From assembly GCF_020905295.1 (NCBI RefSeq), contig NZ_JAJJMM010000001.1, forward strand, positions 496,001 to 560,000: DNA of 64,000 nucleotides, given 5' to 3'. This DNA is from Flavobacterium piscisymbiosum (lineage in GTDB: Bacteria; Bacteroidota; Bacteroidia; Flavobacteriales; Flavobacteriaceae). The notes beneath the pieces were generated by a model that worked only from the letters and a program-made list of their open reading frames with translations, was not told where the DNA came from and did not search any database. Shown in pieces: positions 53,477 through 62,430 of the stretch; the stretch's first letter is position 1, and each line of letters begins with the position of its first letter. The translations under genes and the position numbers were made by a program.

Positions 53477-53607
53477 ATATTAATTCTGGTTTTTAATAAT
53501 TAATTCTAAAAAATATTTGAAATTTGCAATAAAGATAATTTTCGCTGTAATATAAAACTAAAAAAAACGAAAATTATTTCAATCGACAACTATTTTATCC
53601 AAAATAC

Positions 53608-54834
53608 ATGAACTATCAGGAAACTACGAACTGGATGTTTAATCAACTCCCGATGTATCAACTTCAAGGCGCCTCGGCATATAAGGAAGATTTGACCAAT
53701 ATTAAACTATTGGCAAAACATCTTGATAACCCACAAAACAGGTTAAAATGCATTCATGTTGCGGGAACAAACGGCAAGGGATCGACCTCGCATATGCTGG
53801 CTTCGGTTTTGCAGGAAGCGGGATATAAAGTTGGTTTATATACTTCGCCTCACTTAAAGGATTTCAGGGAGAGAATTAAAATAAATGGTGAAGAAATATC
53901 TGAAGATTTTGTTTGTGAATTTGTAGCGAAACACAAAGACTTTTTTGAAGCGAATGATATGAGTTTTTTCGAAATGTCGGTTGGTTTGGCTTTTGATTAT
54001 TTTGCTTCTGAGAAAACGGATGTTGCTATTATTGAAGTTGGTCTTGGCGGAAGATTGGACGCTACTAATATTATAACGCCTTTGGTGTCGGTTATTACAA
54101 ACATCGATTTAGATCATACTCAATTTTTAGGAAATACTCCGGCAGCAATTGCTGGCGAAAAAGCCGGAATTATTAAGCCGAATGTTCCTGTTGTTATTGG
54201 TGAATATACGAATGAAACTCAGCCTGTATTTTTGGCTAAAGCCGAAGAAAACAAAGCGCCGATATATTTTGCTTCTGATTTAATTCAGGAAGTTTTTCCT
54301 TCGGATTTAATTGGGGATTATCAGTTTCATAATAAAAAAACACTTCAGCAAACTATTGCGATTTTGAATTCTCAAAATGAATTTAAGGTTTCTAATGAAA
54401 GCTTAAAATCTGGTTTACTAAATGTGGTAAAAAATACGGGCTTACAAGGAAGATGGCAGCAATTGGGCGAAAATCCTAAAATTATTTGCGACACAGCACA
54501 TAACAAACATGGATTGGCGGTTGTGATGAATCAGATCCAGAAAGAAACTTTTGAGAAGCTTCATATTGTTCTTGGCGTTGTAAATGATAAAGACCTGGAT
54601 TCTATTTTGCCTCTTTTTCCTAAAAATGCACAATACTATTTCTGCAGACCTGATTCGTCGAGAGGTTTAGACACTGAAATCTTGAAAGTAGGGGCTAAAA
54701 AATATGATTTGTTAGGAGAGAAATACGATTCTGTAGCCGAAGCTTTCGCTGCTGCGAAGAAAAATGCAACTGAAAACGATTTTATCTATGTTGGCGGAAG
54801 TACTTTTGTTGTTGCCGAATTGCCATTAAACTAA
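53608..54834 (+). CDS. folC: Bifunctional dihydrofolate/folylpolyglutamate synthase
   Basis: 408 residues. It adds glutamate to dihydropteroate and folates using ATP. The P-loop is AGTNGKGSTSHM (residues 52-63), followed by YTSPHLKDFRERI and VGLGGRLDATNI, ITNIDLDHTQFLG and the C-terminal LGVVNDKDLDSILPLF. Length and order are those of the Mur-ligase-related FolC. It is divergent from exbB. Confidence 0.94.
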   Translation: MNYQETTNWMFNQLPMYQLQGASAYKEDLTNIKLLAKHLDNPQNRLKCIHVAGTNGKGSTSHMLASVLQEAGYKVGLYTSPHLKDFRERIKINGEEISEDFVCEFVAKHKDFFEANDMSFFEMSVGLAFDYFASEKTDVAIIEVGLGGRLDATNIITPLVSVITNIDLDHTQFLGNTPAAIAGEKAGIIKPNVPVVIGEYTNETQPVFLAKAEENKAPIYFASDLIQEVFPSDLIGDYQFHNKKTLQQTIAILNSQNEFKVSNESLKSGLLNVVKNTGLQGRWQQLGENPKIICDTAHNKHGLAVVMNQIQKETFEKLHIVLGVVNDKDLDSILPLFPKNAQYYFCRPDSSRGLDTEILKVGAKKYDLLGEKYDSVAEAFAAAKKNATENDFIYVGGSTFVVAELPLN

Positions 54835-54944
54835 CAAAATTTTAAATTGAAAGAAAAAGACTAAAAAAACCTCTTTTATAATAAATTCAATTACAACGAG
54901 ATAGAAAAAACTTTAAAAAAACTTTAAATTTTTAACGGGTTTTG

Positions 54945-54975
54945 TTTGCAGAACTGAAAAAGCGCCTTATATTTG
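54945..54975 (+). promoter_or_regulatory. Promoter of the tRNA-Val gene
   Basis: TTTG at 54945-54948, 19-nt spacer, TATATTTG at 54968-54975. An almost ideal Bacteroidota promoter. Transcription would start near 54981, about 32 nt before the tRNA. Confidence 0.9.
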
Positions 54976-55012
54976 CACTCGCAATCACAAACGATAGCAA
55001 CCTATTAAAATA

Positions 55013-55087
55013 GGGCGATTAGCTCAGCTGGTTCAGAGCACCTCGTTTACACCGAGGGGGTCGGGGGTTCGAACCCCTCATCGCCCA
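55013..55087 (+). tRNA. tRNA-Val (anticodon TAC)
   Basis: 75 nt. The acceptor stem GGGCGAT pairs with ATCGCCC, followed by discriminator A at 55087; CCA is not encoded. The D arm is AGCTCAGCTGGTTCAGAGC, the anticodon stem is CCTCG / CGAGG around the loop TTTACAC with anticodon TAC, and the T arm is GGGGTTCGAACCCC. All four arms fold well. Confidence 0.97.
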
Positions 55088-55092
55088 CTAAG

Positions 55093-55122
55093 AAACTCCT
55101 TAAGAAATTAAGGAGTTTTTTT
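55093..55122 (+). terminator. Terminator after the tRNA gene
   Basis: Stem AAACTCCTTA / TAAGGAGTTT with a 6-nt loop, then TTTT. Confidence 0.85.
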
Positions 55123-55194
55123 ATGCTTTTATTTCCTAAAGATGTTATTCAATCCGAATTAATCCCAAAACTTTTGGGGAGTAAAAAAAAAATC

Positions 55195-55331
55195 ACCGCA
55201 AAGAACGCTAAGTTTTTTTACTCTTAGCTTTTATAAAAGGCAAAGTTCCCAAAGCTTTGTATTGATTTAGCTTTGTGACCTCTGTGTTTTCTAAAGCATT
55301 CTTAGATAAAAGTCTTTGTGTTCTCTGCGGT
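55195..55331. repeat. Inverted repeat related to the 50498-50646 family
   Basis: ACCGCAAAGAACGCTAAG (55195-55212) and the complement of CTTTGTGTTCTCTGCGGT (55314-55331), which is ACCGCAGAGAACACAAAG, match at 15 of 18 positions. The interior is 101 nt. The ACCGCRAAG-type word resembles the outer arm of the element at 50498. Confidence 0.65.
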
Positions 55332-55380
55332 AAAAGAATAATTATTGAGTCTTTAAGCGTTGATCTGAAATACGCTGTTA

Positions 55381-55845
55381 TTATTTCTTCTCCTTTTGAA
55401 TAATTTCACTTTTTATAGAATCATTCTGTTTTAATGTATCCATTTCTTTATTGACGATTTCACTATCACTAATTGTATCATTATCAATCACTGCTGGTTC
55501 TCCCTCTACTGCTGCTTTTCCCATACAACTTGTTAAAGAAAAAAGAAGACTTAGTGAAAACAAGGCCATTTTTTTTATTGGTTTAATCCTAATTCTACTA
55601 AATCTATTTCTCAAATTATCATATTTGACATTATTCTCACCTTTAACTTGATCAAACTTAAAATGTCCGCAAATACTTTCTCCTTTGGAATTTTCAATCA
55701 AATATTTTTTAATTTCAGTATTCTGCATTTTAGTAAAATCAATTACTGTTTTACTACAAGAATTACAAAATCTACCCTCTTTATTTGGCAGCATTGAATT
55801 CCAGTTTTGATTGCAGGGTTTTGGTATAGTAATTTTATTTTCCAT
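55381..55845 (-). CDS. Anchored protein with N-terminal CxxC zinc-like motif
   Basis: 154 residues from the ATG at 55845 (an ATG at 55902 is upstream). The start is ITIPKPCNQNWNSMLP, followed by GRFCNSCSKTVIDFT, a Bacteroidota N-terminal motif (C-x-W-x-M ... FCxxCxKxVxDFT) with Cys pairs that could bind a metal. Near residue 105 comes a hydrophobic stretch ending SLTSC. The remaining tail is acidic. Function unknown; the gene is on its own between a repeat and a lipoprotein gene. Confidence 0.75.
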   Translation of the reverse strand: MENKITIPKPCNQNWNSMLPNKEGRFCNSCSKTVIDFTKMQNTEIKKYLIENSKGESICGHFKFDQVKGENNVKYDNLRNRFSRIRIKPIKKMALFSLSLLFSLTSCMGKAAVEGEPAVIDNDTISDSEIVNKEMDTLKQNDSIKSEIIQKEKK

Positions 55846-55974
55846 TTGATTTAAAAATATTATTTTTCGCTTAAGGTTCGTTAACTTCTTTACGCCAGAC
55901 AAATATAATGCCGCAATAAATGAACTCTTAAAATTGGAAAAAATATTAATTCTCCAGTTGCAGTTTTTATTAAA

Positions 55975-56553
55975 TCAATTACTCAATTTCACTTTTATTA
56001 TTTTAAAATTTCCGTTCTCATCTTCGTTCCATTTATCCTGACCAATGAGATAATATTTTCCTTTTTCTTTAATTATTCTATTTTCAAAATCTTTGTCATC
56101 TGATATGAATCCATCAGTTTCTGCAATCATATTCCAGGTTTTATTTTTAAATGACCAAACTGAAATTTTATTCCACCAGCCTTCATTTGTTCGGGAAAAA
56201 ATTATTATTTCATTTGCATTGTCATTATTAACATCTTGAGTTTTCGCGACAAAAACCCCTAAACTTTGAGCAAAACTTATTTTTGGAATATTTCTTTTAA
56301 ACTCAATATCTATATCACAATTGTATTTTCCGCATTCAATTTCATTTGTTTTTGCATTCCATTTATAATTTACAAATGCGGTATCGTTGATTTTATCACT
56401 ATCTAAATCCCCAACAAAAAAACTTCTCTTATGTATTTCTATTTCATCTACATTCGACTTTTCTAATTCCGGTTTTTTCGAAGTACTTTTTGTTTCTTTA
56501 GTTTGGCAACTATAAACGACCAAAAGCAAAATTAAAAATCTAATTTTTATCAT
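55975..56553 (-). CDS. Lipoprotein with integrin-like short repeats
   Basis: 192 residues. The signal peptide ends LLVVYSCQT, a lipobox. The mature part has VGDLDSDKINDTAFV and TQDVNNDNANEIIIFS, the Asp/Asn-rich loop plus hydrophobic strand of the VCBS/FG-GAP type, which often bind Ca2+. Function is unknown. Likely exported and anchored to the outer membrane or periplasm. Confidence 0.75.
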   Translation of the reverse strand: MIKIRFLILLLVVYSCQTKETKSTSKKPELEKSNVDEIEIHKRSFFVGDLDSDKINDTAFVNYKWNAKTNEIECGKYNCDIDIEFKRNIPKISFAQSLGVFVAKTQDVNNDNANEIIIFSRTNEGWWNKISVWSFKNKTWNMIAETDGFISDDKDFENRIIKEKGKYYLIGQDKWNEDENGNFKIIKVKLSN

Positions 56554-56613
56554 TACATCTCCTCTATTACACTAACGCATTTGCTTTATTAATAAAAACT
56601 TTAATCAGTTGAA

Positions 56614-57138
56614 TTATAAACTTCCAATACTTTTTATGGTAATTCCAACAAAGCAATCGTCCATACAACCTTTTTCTACATAACCGCAATGTGATATCAA
56701 GCCGTCATTTTTTGCTTCAAAATAATTTGTTGCATTTTTTCGCTTAACTAACCATTGCTCTTTTGCTTTAGCATAGATTTCGTCTAATGTTAAAGGAAAT
56801 GCAGCACCTGAATTTTGGTGGCTATTTATTTCACTTTCATTCTCTGTCCATTCTAATTTTTCAGCTGGAATATTGGTTGGATCACCTAAATATTTAAAAT
56901 TTCTAGACACTATTTTCCCATTTGAGACTGTAATTGTGGTTTGCCAGCCATAAGTCGAAAACACAGAACCTCCGACAACAACATATTTATATGAATTGTT
57001 TGAAGATTGTTTAAAATTTAGCCATGTACTCTCGCTACTTTCGAAATCATTTTTATAGCTCAAACTATCATCCGAAGAACAGGACATTATTATAGTACTA
57101 ATGAATAATAATCCGATGTAATAAATTTTATTTTTCAT
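56614..57138 (-). CDS. Lipoprotein, unknown family
   Basis: 174 residues. The signal peptide ends IIMSCSSDD, a lipobox with the Ser-Asp run typical of exported Bacteroidota lipoproteins. The mature part has YVVVGGSVFSTYGWQTTITV and an unrecognised remainder with CGYVEKGCMDDCF near the end. Function is unknown. Confidence 0.75.
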   Translation of the reverse strand: MKNKIYYIGLLFISTIIMSCSSDDSLSYKNDFESSESTWLNFKQSSNNSYKYVVVGGSVFSTYGWQTTITVSNGKIVSRNFKYLGDPTNIPAEKLEWTENESEINSHQNSGAAFPLTLDEIYAKAKEQWLVKRKNATNYFEAKNDGLISHCGYVEKGCMDDCFVGITIKSIGSL

Positions 57139-57527
57139 AATTTCTTAGTTTAATAAAGGTCTAATACTTTTTCTCTTAAAGCTAATATAGGAAATATTTA
57201 TTACTACAATTTTATTACCCTGCTGAAAATGAAACAGAAACAACCAACACAACTTTTATAGCAAACAACAATTCATCAGCACCTCTTTTTAACAGAGAAA
57301 TCATAAAAACCAAACCTTCTACAATGAAAACAAAAATTAGCGTTATATTCGTTCTCTAATTTTCTTGAATAATGTCAGATACTGTACTAATAAAATATCT
57401 GAAAAATTTAATCTGAAAAAGAAATTCAAATTCACGTTTATAAATAATTTTGCATGTGACCAATTACTTTTAGACAGTAATTTTATAATGCTAAAAAGAA
57501 ATCAATGATCAAACCCCAATTTTAAAA
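57139..57527. other. Intergenic region, possible gene remnant
   Basis: 389 nt between divergent genes, A+T-rich. At 57324 a short frame, MKTKISVIFVL, ends at a stop after 11 codons and looks like the start of a signal peptide. TAATTTTG at 57445-57452 is a possible -7 element for the following gene, with no clear -33. Confidence 0.4.
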
Positions 57528-58730
57528 ATGAAAAAAAAACTAATAACTCTTTTATTTGTATTTACTTTTATAAATATGTTTGGACAAGCACCAAGCGTCT
57601 CTAAATCCGGTAAAACAAATTCGAACAATAAAGCTTTACCTCCTGGCGAAATGGTGACGAATAAAGTGATCAATCCGCTTAAAAAAGTTGCATTAGATCA
57701 AGCATCACTTCTAATTTATGATTATGACGGTTCTCTTTTTTCATATGATTTAGAATCTGAACAAATTGGATGGACCGCAAAAGCTACAGATTCTCATACT
57801 GAAATGTGCGCAAATAAAGCAACATTATCTAACGGAGTTGTATATGTTCCCTTTATAAACGGCGAAATTTTCGCAGTTGATAATCAAACAGGTGCTATTT
57901 TCTGGAAATCAAGGTTAGGTAATATTACAGATCAAATTATATTAAAGGACCAGGCTCCAATAGTAGGTGATGGAAAACTGTTTATAACTGCTCAAAATCC
58001 CAATAATAACATTTATGCTCTTGATATAAAAGATGGAAGTTTATTATGGAACTACAAACTGGATTCTGACAATAATGATATTCCCGTTCTTTTTTTCAAC
58101 AATAAAGTTTTTACCCAAAGCGGACCCAATTTCTATAGTTTTGAAGCTAATACAGGAAAACTTCTTTACCAAAAAAGCTTTGAAGAAAATATGCACAGCA
58201 AACCCGTAACCGATGGTGAAAATGTATTTATAGCAAATGACAAAAATGTGCTTTTTGCCTTAAGTCCTGATAAACCGGATGTTTTATGGGAATTTAAGTT
58301 TGATGAAAATCAATACAATATCAAGGAAAGAATATTGAGCAAAGACAAAAAAATATATTTTGCAGCGCAAGGAACAACCGTGTCTTCTGTTTATGCAGTA
58401 GATTCAAAAACAGGAACTCAGATTTGGAAAACGGATTTTAAAGATGATAATATCGAATACATCACTGAGGAAAGTGATAATATTTGGGGATATACCCGTA
58501 AAGGAAAACTTTTTCAGCTGGACATCAACAATGGTGAAATAGCATTTGAAACAAAATTAACGACCTTACCTATTTCAAATATCGAATTTCCCGTTGATGA
58601 TACTTTGTTTTATTATTGTGATGCCGGTTTGATTAAATTTGATTTAAACACCAAAGACGAAGACTTATATTATATGCGAACCTCTCTTAAAGACGACGTT
58701 TACAGCGCATATCTAAAAATAATTCGATAA
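57528..58730 (+). CDS. PQQ-like beta-propeller protein
   Basis: 400 residues. A signal peptide (KKKLITLLFVFTFINMFG) precedes repeats of about 45 residues with the DxKDGSLLWNYKL and DSKTGTQIWKTDF type signature of PQQ-like propeller blades, as in BamB. There is no lipobox. It is probably a periplasmic scaffold or sensor protein. PQQ cannot be assumed to bind. A terminator follows. Confidence 0.85.
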   Translation: MKKKLITLLFVFTFINMFGQAPSVSKSGKTNSNNKALPPGEMVTNKVINPLKKVALDQASLLIYDYDGSLFSYDLESEQIGWTAKATDSHTEMCANKATLSNGVVYVPFINGEIFAVDNQTGAIFWKSRLGNITDQIILKDQAPIVGDGKLFITAQNPNNNIYALDIKDGSLLWNYKLDSDNNDIPVLFFNNKVFTQSGPNFYSFEANTGKLLYQKSFEENMHSKPVTDGENVFIANDKNVLFALSPDKPDVLWEFKFDENQYNIKERILSKDKKIYFAAQGTTVSSVYAVDSKTGTQIWKTDFKDDNIEYITEESDNIWGYTRKGKLFQLDINNGEIAFETKLTTLPISNIEFPVDDTLFYYCDAGLIKFDLNTKDEDLYYMRTSLKDDVYSAYLKIIR

Positions 58731-58762
58731 CAAAAAACTCCATTTCTAATGGAGTTTTTGTT
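58731..58762. terminator. Terminator after the PQQ-like gene
   Basis: Stem CAAAAAACTCCAT / ATGGAGTTTTTG with a 5-nt loop, then TTTTTT. Confidence 0.85.
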
Positions 58763-58787
58763 TTTTACTTAAAGAAATATTAGACTT

Positions 58788-59396
58788 TCAATTTTGTTTT
58801 TTTTTACATTTAATCATAAAAAATGGAAAATTCTCCTGAAGTTCTGTAATCTCAAATAATCCAAATTTATCAAACTCTTCATGAACTGATTCTTTGTCGT
58901 AGAAAAACATTTTAACGCCATCGAATATTTCGTATCGATCCTTACTTATAAACTTTCCTTTGCCGTAAGTATGAGCTTCTTTGGTAATAACCGTAAAAAC
59001 CATAAAACCATTATCAGCTAATTGATTGTAACAATCCTGAATTAGCTTTTTTCGTTCATTATGATCTAATAAATGAATTAAAGCATAGCAAAATATTCCG
59101 TCATATTGCTTGGTATCAAAAGGTATATTGGTTACAGATCCGTGATAAATTTTCAGATCCGCGCCGTAATGTTTTACAGCCAGTTCAATAGCGGTTTTTG
59201 AGATTTCAATTCCTGTTACCGTTATTCCATTTTCTCTAAAAACCTGCGCATTTCTTCCGTAGCCAATTCCCGGAATCAGAATATCTTTAATTGAATTTTC
59301 GACAAAAAAATCTTTTATCAATAATGCTGATTTGGATGGTTCAAGTCCCCACATTTCTTGTTTGTCAACAAAATTATCTTCCCAAAATTCTGCCAT
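58788..59396 (-). CDS. Class I SAM-dependent methyltransferase
   Basis: 202 residues. The start AEFWEDNFVDKQEMWGLEPS is typical of the thiopurine/TehB-like group, then comes motif I ILIPGIGYGRNAQVF and GIFCYALIHLLDHNERKKLI. It transfers a methyl group from SAM to a small molecule; the acceptor is unknown. A good promoter lies upstream. Confidence 0.85.
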   Translation of the reverse strand: MAEFWEDNFVDKQEMWGLEPSKSALLIKDFFVENSIKDILIPGIGYGRNAQVFRENGITVTGIEISKTAIELAVKHYGADLKIYHGSVTNIPFDTKQYDGIFCYALIHLLDHNERKKLIQDCYNQLADNGFMVFTVITKEAHTYGKGKFISKDRYEIFDGVKMFFYDKESVHEEFDKFGLFEITELQENFPFFMIKCKKKQN

Positions 59397-59439
59397 ATTA
59401 TTATTTATTGAGTTGTTTTTGCTTTTTAGTAACCTTTTC

Positions 59440-59468
59440 CAAAGTTAACCTTTTTAATTTTAATGCAA
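59440..59468 (-). promoter_or_regulatory. Promoter of the methyltransferase gene
   Basis: Read on the minus strand: TTG (59468-59466), 18-nt spacer, TAACTTTG (59447-59440). Predicted start of transcription is near 59435, 40 nt before the ATG. Confidence 0.7.
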
Positions 59469-59537
59469 CATAATTGCGTTAATAATTATAACTCAGAAAA
59501 AAATCTAATTAATTTTAAAGTACGAGTCAAATTTTTA

Positions 59538-59545
59538 TACATTTG
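59538..59545 (+). promoter_or_regulatory. -7 element before the 12-codon ORF
   Basis: TACATTTG fits the consensus. The ATG of the small ORF lies 15 nt downstream of it. The -33 TTG is missing, but TTTTAAAG occurs at about the right position. Confidence 0.55.
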
Positions 59546-59559
59546 AAAAAACAAAAACA

Positions 59560-59598
59560 ATGAATAGAAAAGGTTGTCTTCCTCCGCCAAGAGCTTAA
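59560..59598 (+). CDS. Possible 12-residue leader peptide
   Basis: Frame ATG to TAA gives MNRKGCLPPPRA. It starts about 10 nt after the predicted transcription start, behind an A-rich stretch like Bacteroidota start regions. It has a Cys followed by three consecutive Pro codons, which slow ribosomes. Downstream, GTTGAT-ATTAC-ATCAAC and then TGTTTTT (59628-59651) make a weak hairpin. The transporter gene follows at 59714. A regulatory leader is inferred. Confidence 0.45.
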   Translation: MNRKGCLPPPRA

Positions 59599-59713
59599 TT
59601 TCTTTCTAAAATGAGATGAAGTTGTACGTTGATATTACATCAACTGTTTTTGCATACTTCATATTTAACTAGTAATTAATTAAATCTTGTTCGGTTTCGA
59701 GCAGACACTTTTC

Positions 59714-60583
59714 ATGAAAAATTCATATCTAAAGTTACACTTAGCTGTACTACTTTCGGGTTTTACCGGTATTTTTGGTAAACTCATTTCTCTTAACGAA
59801 GGACTTTTGGTTTGGTACAGAACCTTCCTTTCTGCAATTATTTTATTTTTTCTTATTAAGATAACCAAGACAGTGGTTCAAATCAATATTCGGGAAAAAA
59901 TGAATATTGCTAAAATCGGCATTTTTATTGCCATTCATTGGGTCTTTTTTTATGCAAGTATCAAGTATTCTAACATTTCAATTGGTGTAGTTTGTTATTG
60001 TTTAACAAGCTTTTTTACTGCCATTTTTGAGCCATTGCTCAATAAAAACAAACTTGTTTTTTCCCAATTCTTTTTTAGTGCTATAACTTTGTTTGGCATT
60101 AGTTTAATTTTCCATTTTGATAGTTCATATCATACCGGAATTTTACTGGGCTGCATTTCATCAGCGTTTGCGGCGCTTTATACTATTTATAATGAAAGAT
60201 TGGTAAAAACTTATGACAGTAAAATTATAAACTATTATCAAATGATTGGTGGCACAATCTTCCTGGGAGTTTTGATGCCTTTATATTTGGTTTTCTTTCC
60301 TTCTACAAGTTTAATTCCAGACGGAAATGACTTTTTTTATCTGATTTTGTTATCCTTATTTTGTACCGTTGGTTTGTATGTTTTATTTGCAGAAGCACTA
60401 AAAAAAATACCGGCCTTTACAACCAATCTTACTTTTAATTTAGAACCTATTTATGCCATAATTTTAGCATTTGTATTTTTTAATGAAGGCAAGATAGTGA
60501 GCCAATCATTTTATCTTGGATTATTTTTTGTCATGACTTCTGTCATTCTTCAAACGATTATTTCCTTAAGAAGGAAGAAATAA
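59714..60583 (+). CDS. EamA/DMT family transporter
   Basis: 289 residues, ten membrane helices, from the ATG at 59714 (one at 59687 would add nine residues). Two EamA-like halves are visible: AVLLSGFTGIFGKLISLNEG at the start, and later GILLGCISSAFAALYTIYNE and TTNLTFNLEPIYAIILAFVF. The family exports small metabolites such as amino acids, but the substrate is not known. The gap before it holds the 12-codon frame. Confidence 0.88.
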   Translation: MKNSYLKLHLAVLLSGFTGIFGKLISLNEGLLVWYRTFLSAIILFFLIKITKTVVQINIREKMNIAKIGIFIAIHWVFFYASIKYSNISIGVVCYCLTSFFTAIFEPLLNKNKLVFSQFFFSAITLFGISLIFHFDSSYHTGILLGCISSAFAALYTIYNERLVKTYDSKIINYYQMIGGTIFLGVLMPLYLVFFPSTSLIPDGNDFFYLILLSLFCTVGLYVLFAEALKKIPAFTTNLTFNLEPIYAIILAFVFFNEGKIVSQSFYLGLFFVMTSVILQTIISLRRKK

Positions 60584-60589
60584 AAACCA

Positions 60590-60624
60590 GAAACCTCCAA
60601 AGTCATTGATTTTGGAGGTTTTTA
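60590..60624. terminator. Terminator after the transporter gene
   Basis: Stem AAACCTCCAAA / TTTGGAGGTTT (8-nt loop), then a T run. It lies between convergent genes. Confidence 0.85.
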
Positions 60625-60649
60625 AAATTTAAAAGTTATTCTATTTTTT

Positions 60650-61387
60650 TTACCAAGGGCTAACCTCTGATTCATCTTCTATATCATTACTAAAAAATTG
60701 TCCTGTAGGCGCATTTTCATCTGTAAAAGTATGTTTGATAATAAAAGCCGCAGCACTTTCTACTGAACCCGGACCACTATGATGATTAAAATCTGTAGCT
60801 GTATAACCCGGATCAATTGCATTTATTTTAAAAGGCAATTCTCTCAACTCATATGCCAATGCAATAGTATAGGCATTCAAAGCTGCTTTTGAAGTAACAT
60901 AACTTGCTGCTTTAAAATTATAATATTTCCAGGTAGGATCACTATGTAAAGTTAGAGATCCTAGTCCCGATGTAATATTACTTATTCTTGGCCTTTTTGA
61001 TTTTTTAAGCAATTCTAAAAATACTTGCGTAACGCTGATAACACCAAAAAAATTAGTATCAAATACATTTTGAATGTCTTTAATCGATGTATCTAAAGCA
61101 CTTTGCGGAAATTCTCCGCTGATTCCTGCATTGTTTATCAGAATATCTAATTTTCCTTTTTCACTTTCTACAATATTTTTGGCTGCCAAAATTGTATCCG
61201 GATTTGTAACATCAATTTGAATCGCTTTGATGTTTTGAAAACCATTTTCGTTTAACTCTTTTACTACTAGTTGCCCTTTTTCAAGATCACGAGTTCCTAA
61301 ATAAACGAATAATCCCTTGTTAGAAAACTCTTTTACCAGTTCTAAACCAATGCTTCTATTTGCTCCTGTAATTAATACTGAATTCAT
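60650..61387 (-). CDS. SDR family oxidoreductase
   Basis: 245 residues. The loop ITGANRSIGLELVKEF, ILINNAGISGEF, the catalytic Ser and YVTSKAALNAY (Tyr-x3-Lys), and AIDPGYTATDF are all present. A classical SDR of the carbonyl-reductase kind; substrate unknown. It is downstream of a Crp/Fnr-like regulator on the same strand. Confidence 0.9.
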   Translation of the reverse strand: MNSVLITGANRSIGLELVKEFSNKGLFVYLGTRDLEKGQLVVKELNENGFQNIKAIQIDVTNPDTILAAKNIVESEKGKLDILINNAGISGEFPQSALDTSIKDIQNVFDTNFFGVISVTQVFLELLKKSKRPRISNITSGLGSLTLHSDPTWKYYNFKAASYVTSKAALNAYTIALAYELRELPFKINAIDPGYTATDFNHHSGPGSVESAAAFIIKHTFTDENAPTGQFFSNDIEDESEVSPW

Positions 61388-61465
61388 TTTTTTCTTGTTT
61401 TAAATTATTGAAGTAAAGGTCATCCGTTTCAAAACAAAATCATTTGACATTTGACAAAAAGTGAT

Positions 61466-62035
61466 TTAGCGTATGTTTTTTCTAATTCGGCTTAATGAAG
61501 ATTGGGTAATCCCCAAATACGATGCAACATAAGATAACGGGATACGATTGATAACATTAGGATAAATTTTTAAAAACATCAAATAGCGAGTGGTGGCATC
61601 TTCTGAAACCAATGGACTTCTTCTTTCTACTTTTTGTCTTAATGCTTTCGAAATAATTTTATGCACTATCGCATCCCAGCCAACTATAGTATCCAAAAGT
61701 TCTCTCCAGTCTTTTTTCGAAAAAACCAAAAGTTTGCAATCGGTTATTGCCTGCACATACGCATTGGAACAAATTTCATTGTCAAAACTCTCTAGATCTA
61801 CTACCAAATTATTCTCGTCAATAAAGTATTTGGTAATTTCTTCTCCTTTATTATTATAATAACAAACGCGTATAATCCCGTCTAAAATAAACCCAACTTG
61901 TTGTGCAATTTTTCCAGCTTCCGAAAAATATTCATCTTTTCGAAGTTCTAATTCAGTTGCTTTTTTAGAAATTAAATCAATTTGCTGCTGATTTAAACTC
62001 CCAAATTGCAATATGTATTCTATAAACTCTTTCAT
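61466..62035 (-). CDS. Crp/Fnr family regulator
   Basis: 189 residues. The N-terminal half is a cyclic-nucleotide-binding-like beta barrel (YFSEAGKIAQQVGFILDGII), without the residues expected for cAMP. The C-terminal helix-turn-helix reads IPLSYVASYLGITQSSLSRI. Typical of short Bacteroidota Crp/Fnr proteins. It may control the neighbouring SDR gene, located 78 nt downstream. Confidence 0.88.
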   Translation of the reverse strand: MKEFIEYILQFGSLNQQQIDLISKKATELELRKDEYFSEAGKIAQQVGFILDGIIRVCYYNNKGEEITKYFIDENNLVVDLESFDNEICSNAYVQAITDCKLLVFSKKDWRELLDTIVGWDAIVHKIISKALRQKVERRSPLVSEDATTRYLMFLKIYPNVINRIPLSYVASYLGITQSSLSRIRKNIR

Positions 62036-62103
62036 AGTGGTAAGTTAATCAAAGTTATTATTAAGGAATTTGTCATATGGCAAAAAAACCAAAATCGTAA
62101 ATA

Positions 62104-62427
62104 TTATTTTTCAAACAAATTTTCGGTTTTACTTAAAAACTCTTCTGTAGCTACTTCGATATTTATATTCATCCTTTCGGCTAAAATGGTAAGCCACCAG
62201 ATAGATTCTCCTATTTTGTGTTTAAGTTCTTGCTCTGTATTTTCTTTTGGCCATCTTCCCTGCTGCGACATTACATGGCGTCCTACCAGGCCGGCATCTG
62301 TTAAAAAAGCCAATGCATCTTCTTCTACAGTCCATTCACTTCCATGATGATTCAGTTCTAGTTCGTGATAACGTTGTCTTATTTTTAAAGAGCGTTCTTT
62401 TAGTTGTTCGAAATTTAGCGAGGCCAT
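62104..62427 (-). CDS. MazG-like nucleotide pyrophosphohydrolase-like protein
   Basis: 107 residues, helical. KIRQRYHELELNHHGSEWTV at the start and ESIWWLTILAERMNINIEVA near the end resemble the helical core of MazG-like enzymes. The usual ExxE...ExxD motif is not clear, so catalytic activity is uncertain. It is 3 nt from the AraC-type gene and may be its cotranscribed partner. Confidence 0.7.
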   Translation of the reverse strand: MASLNFEQLKERSLKIRQRYHELELNHHGSEWTVEEDALAFLTDAGLVGRHVMSQQGRWPKENTEQELKHKIGESIWWLTILAERMNINIEVATEEFLSKTENLFEK

Positions 62428-62430
62428 AAT

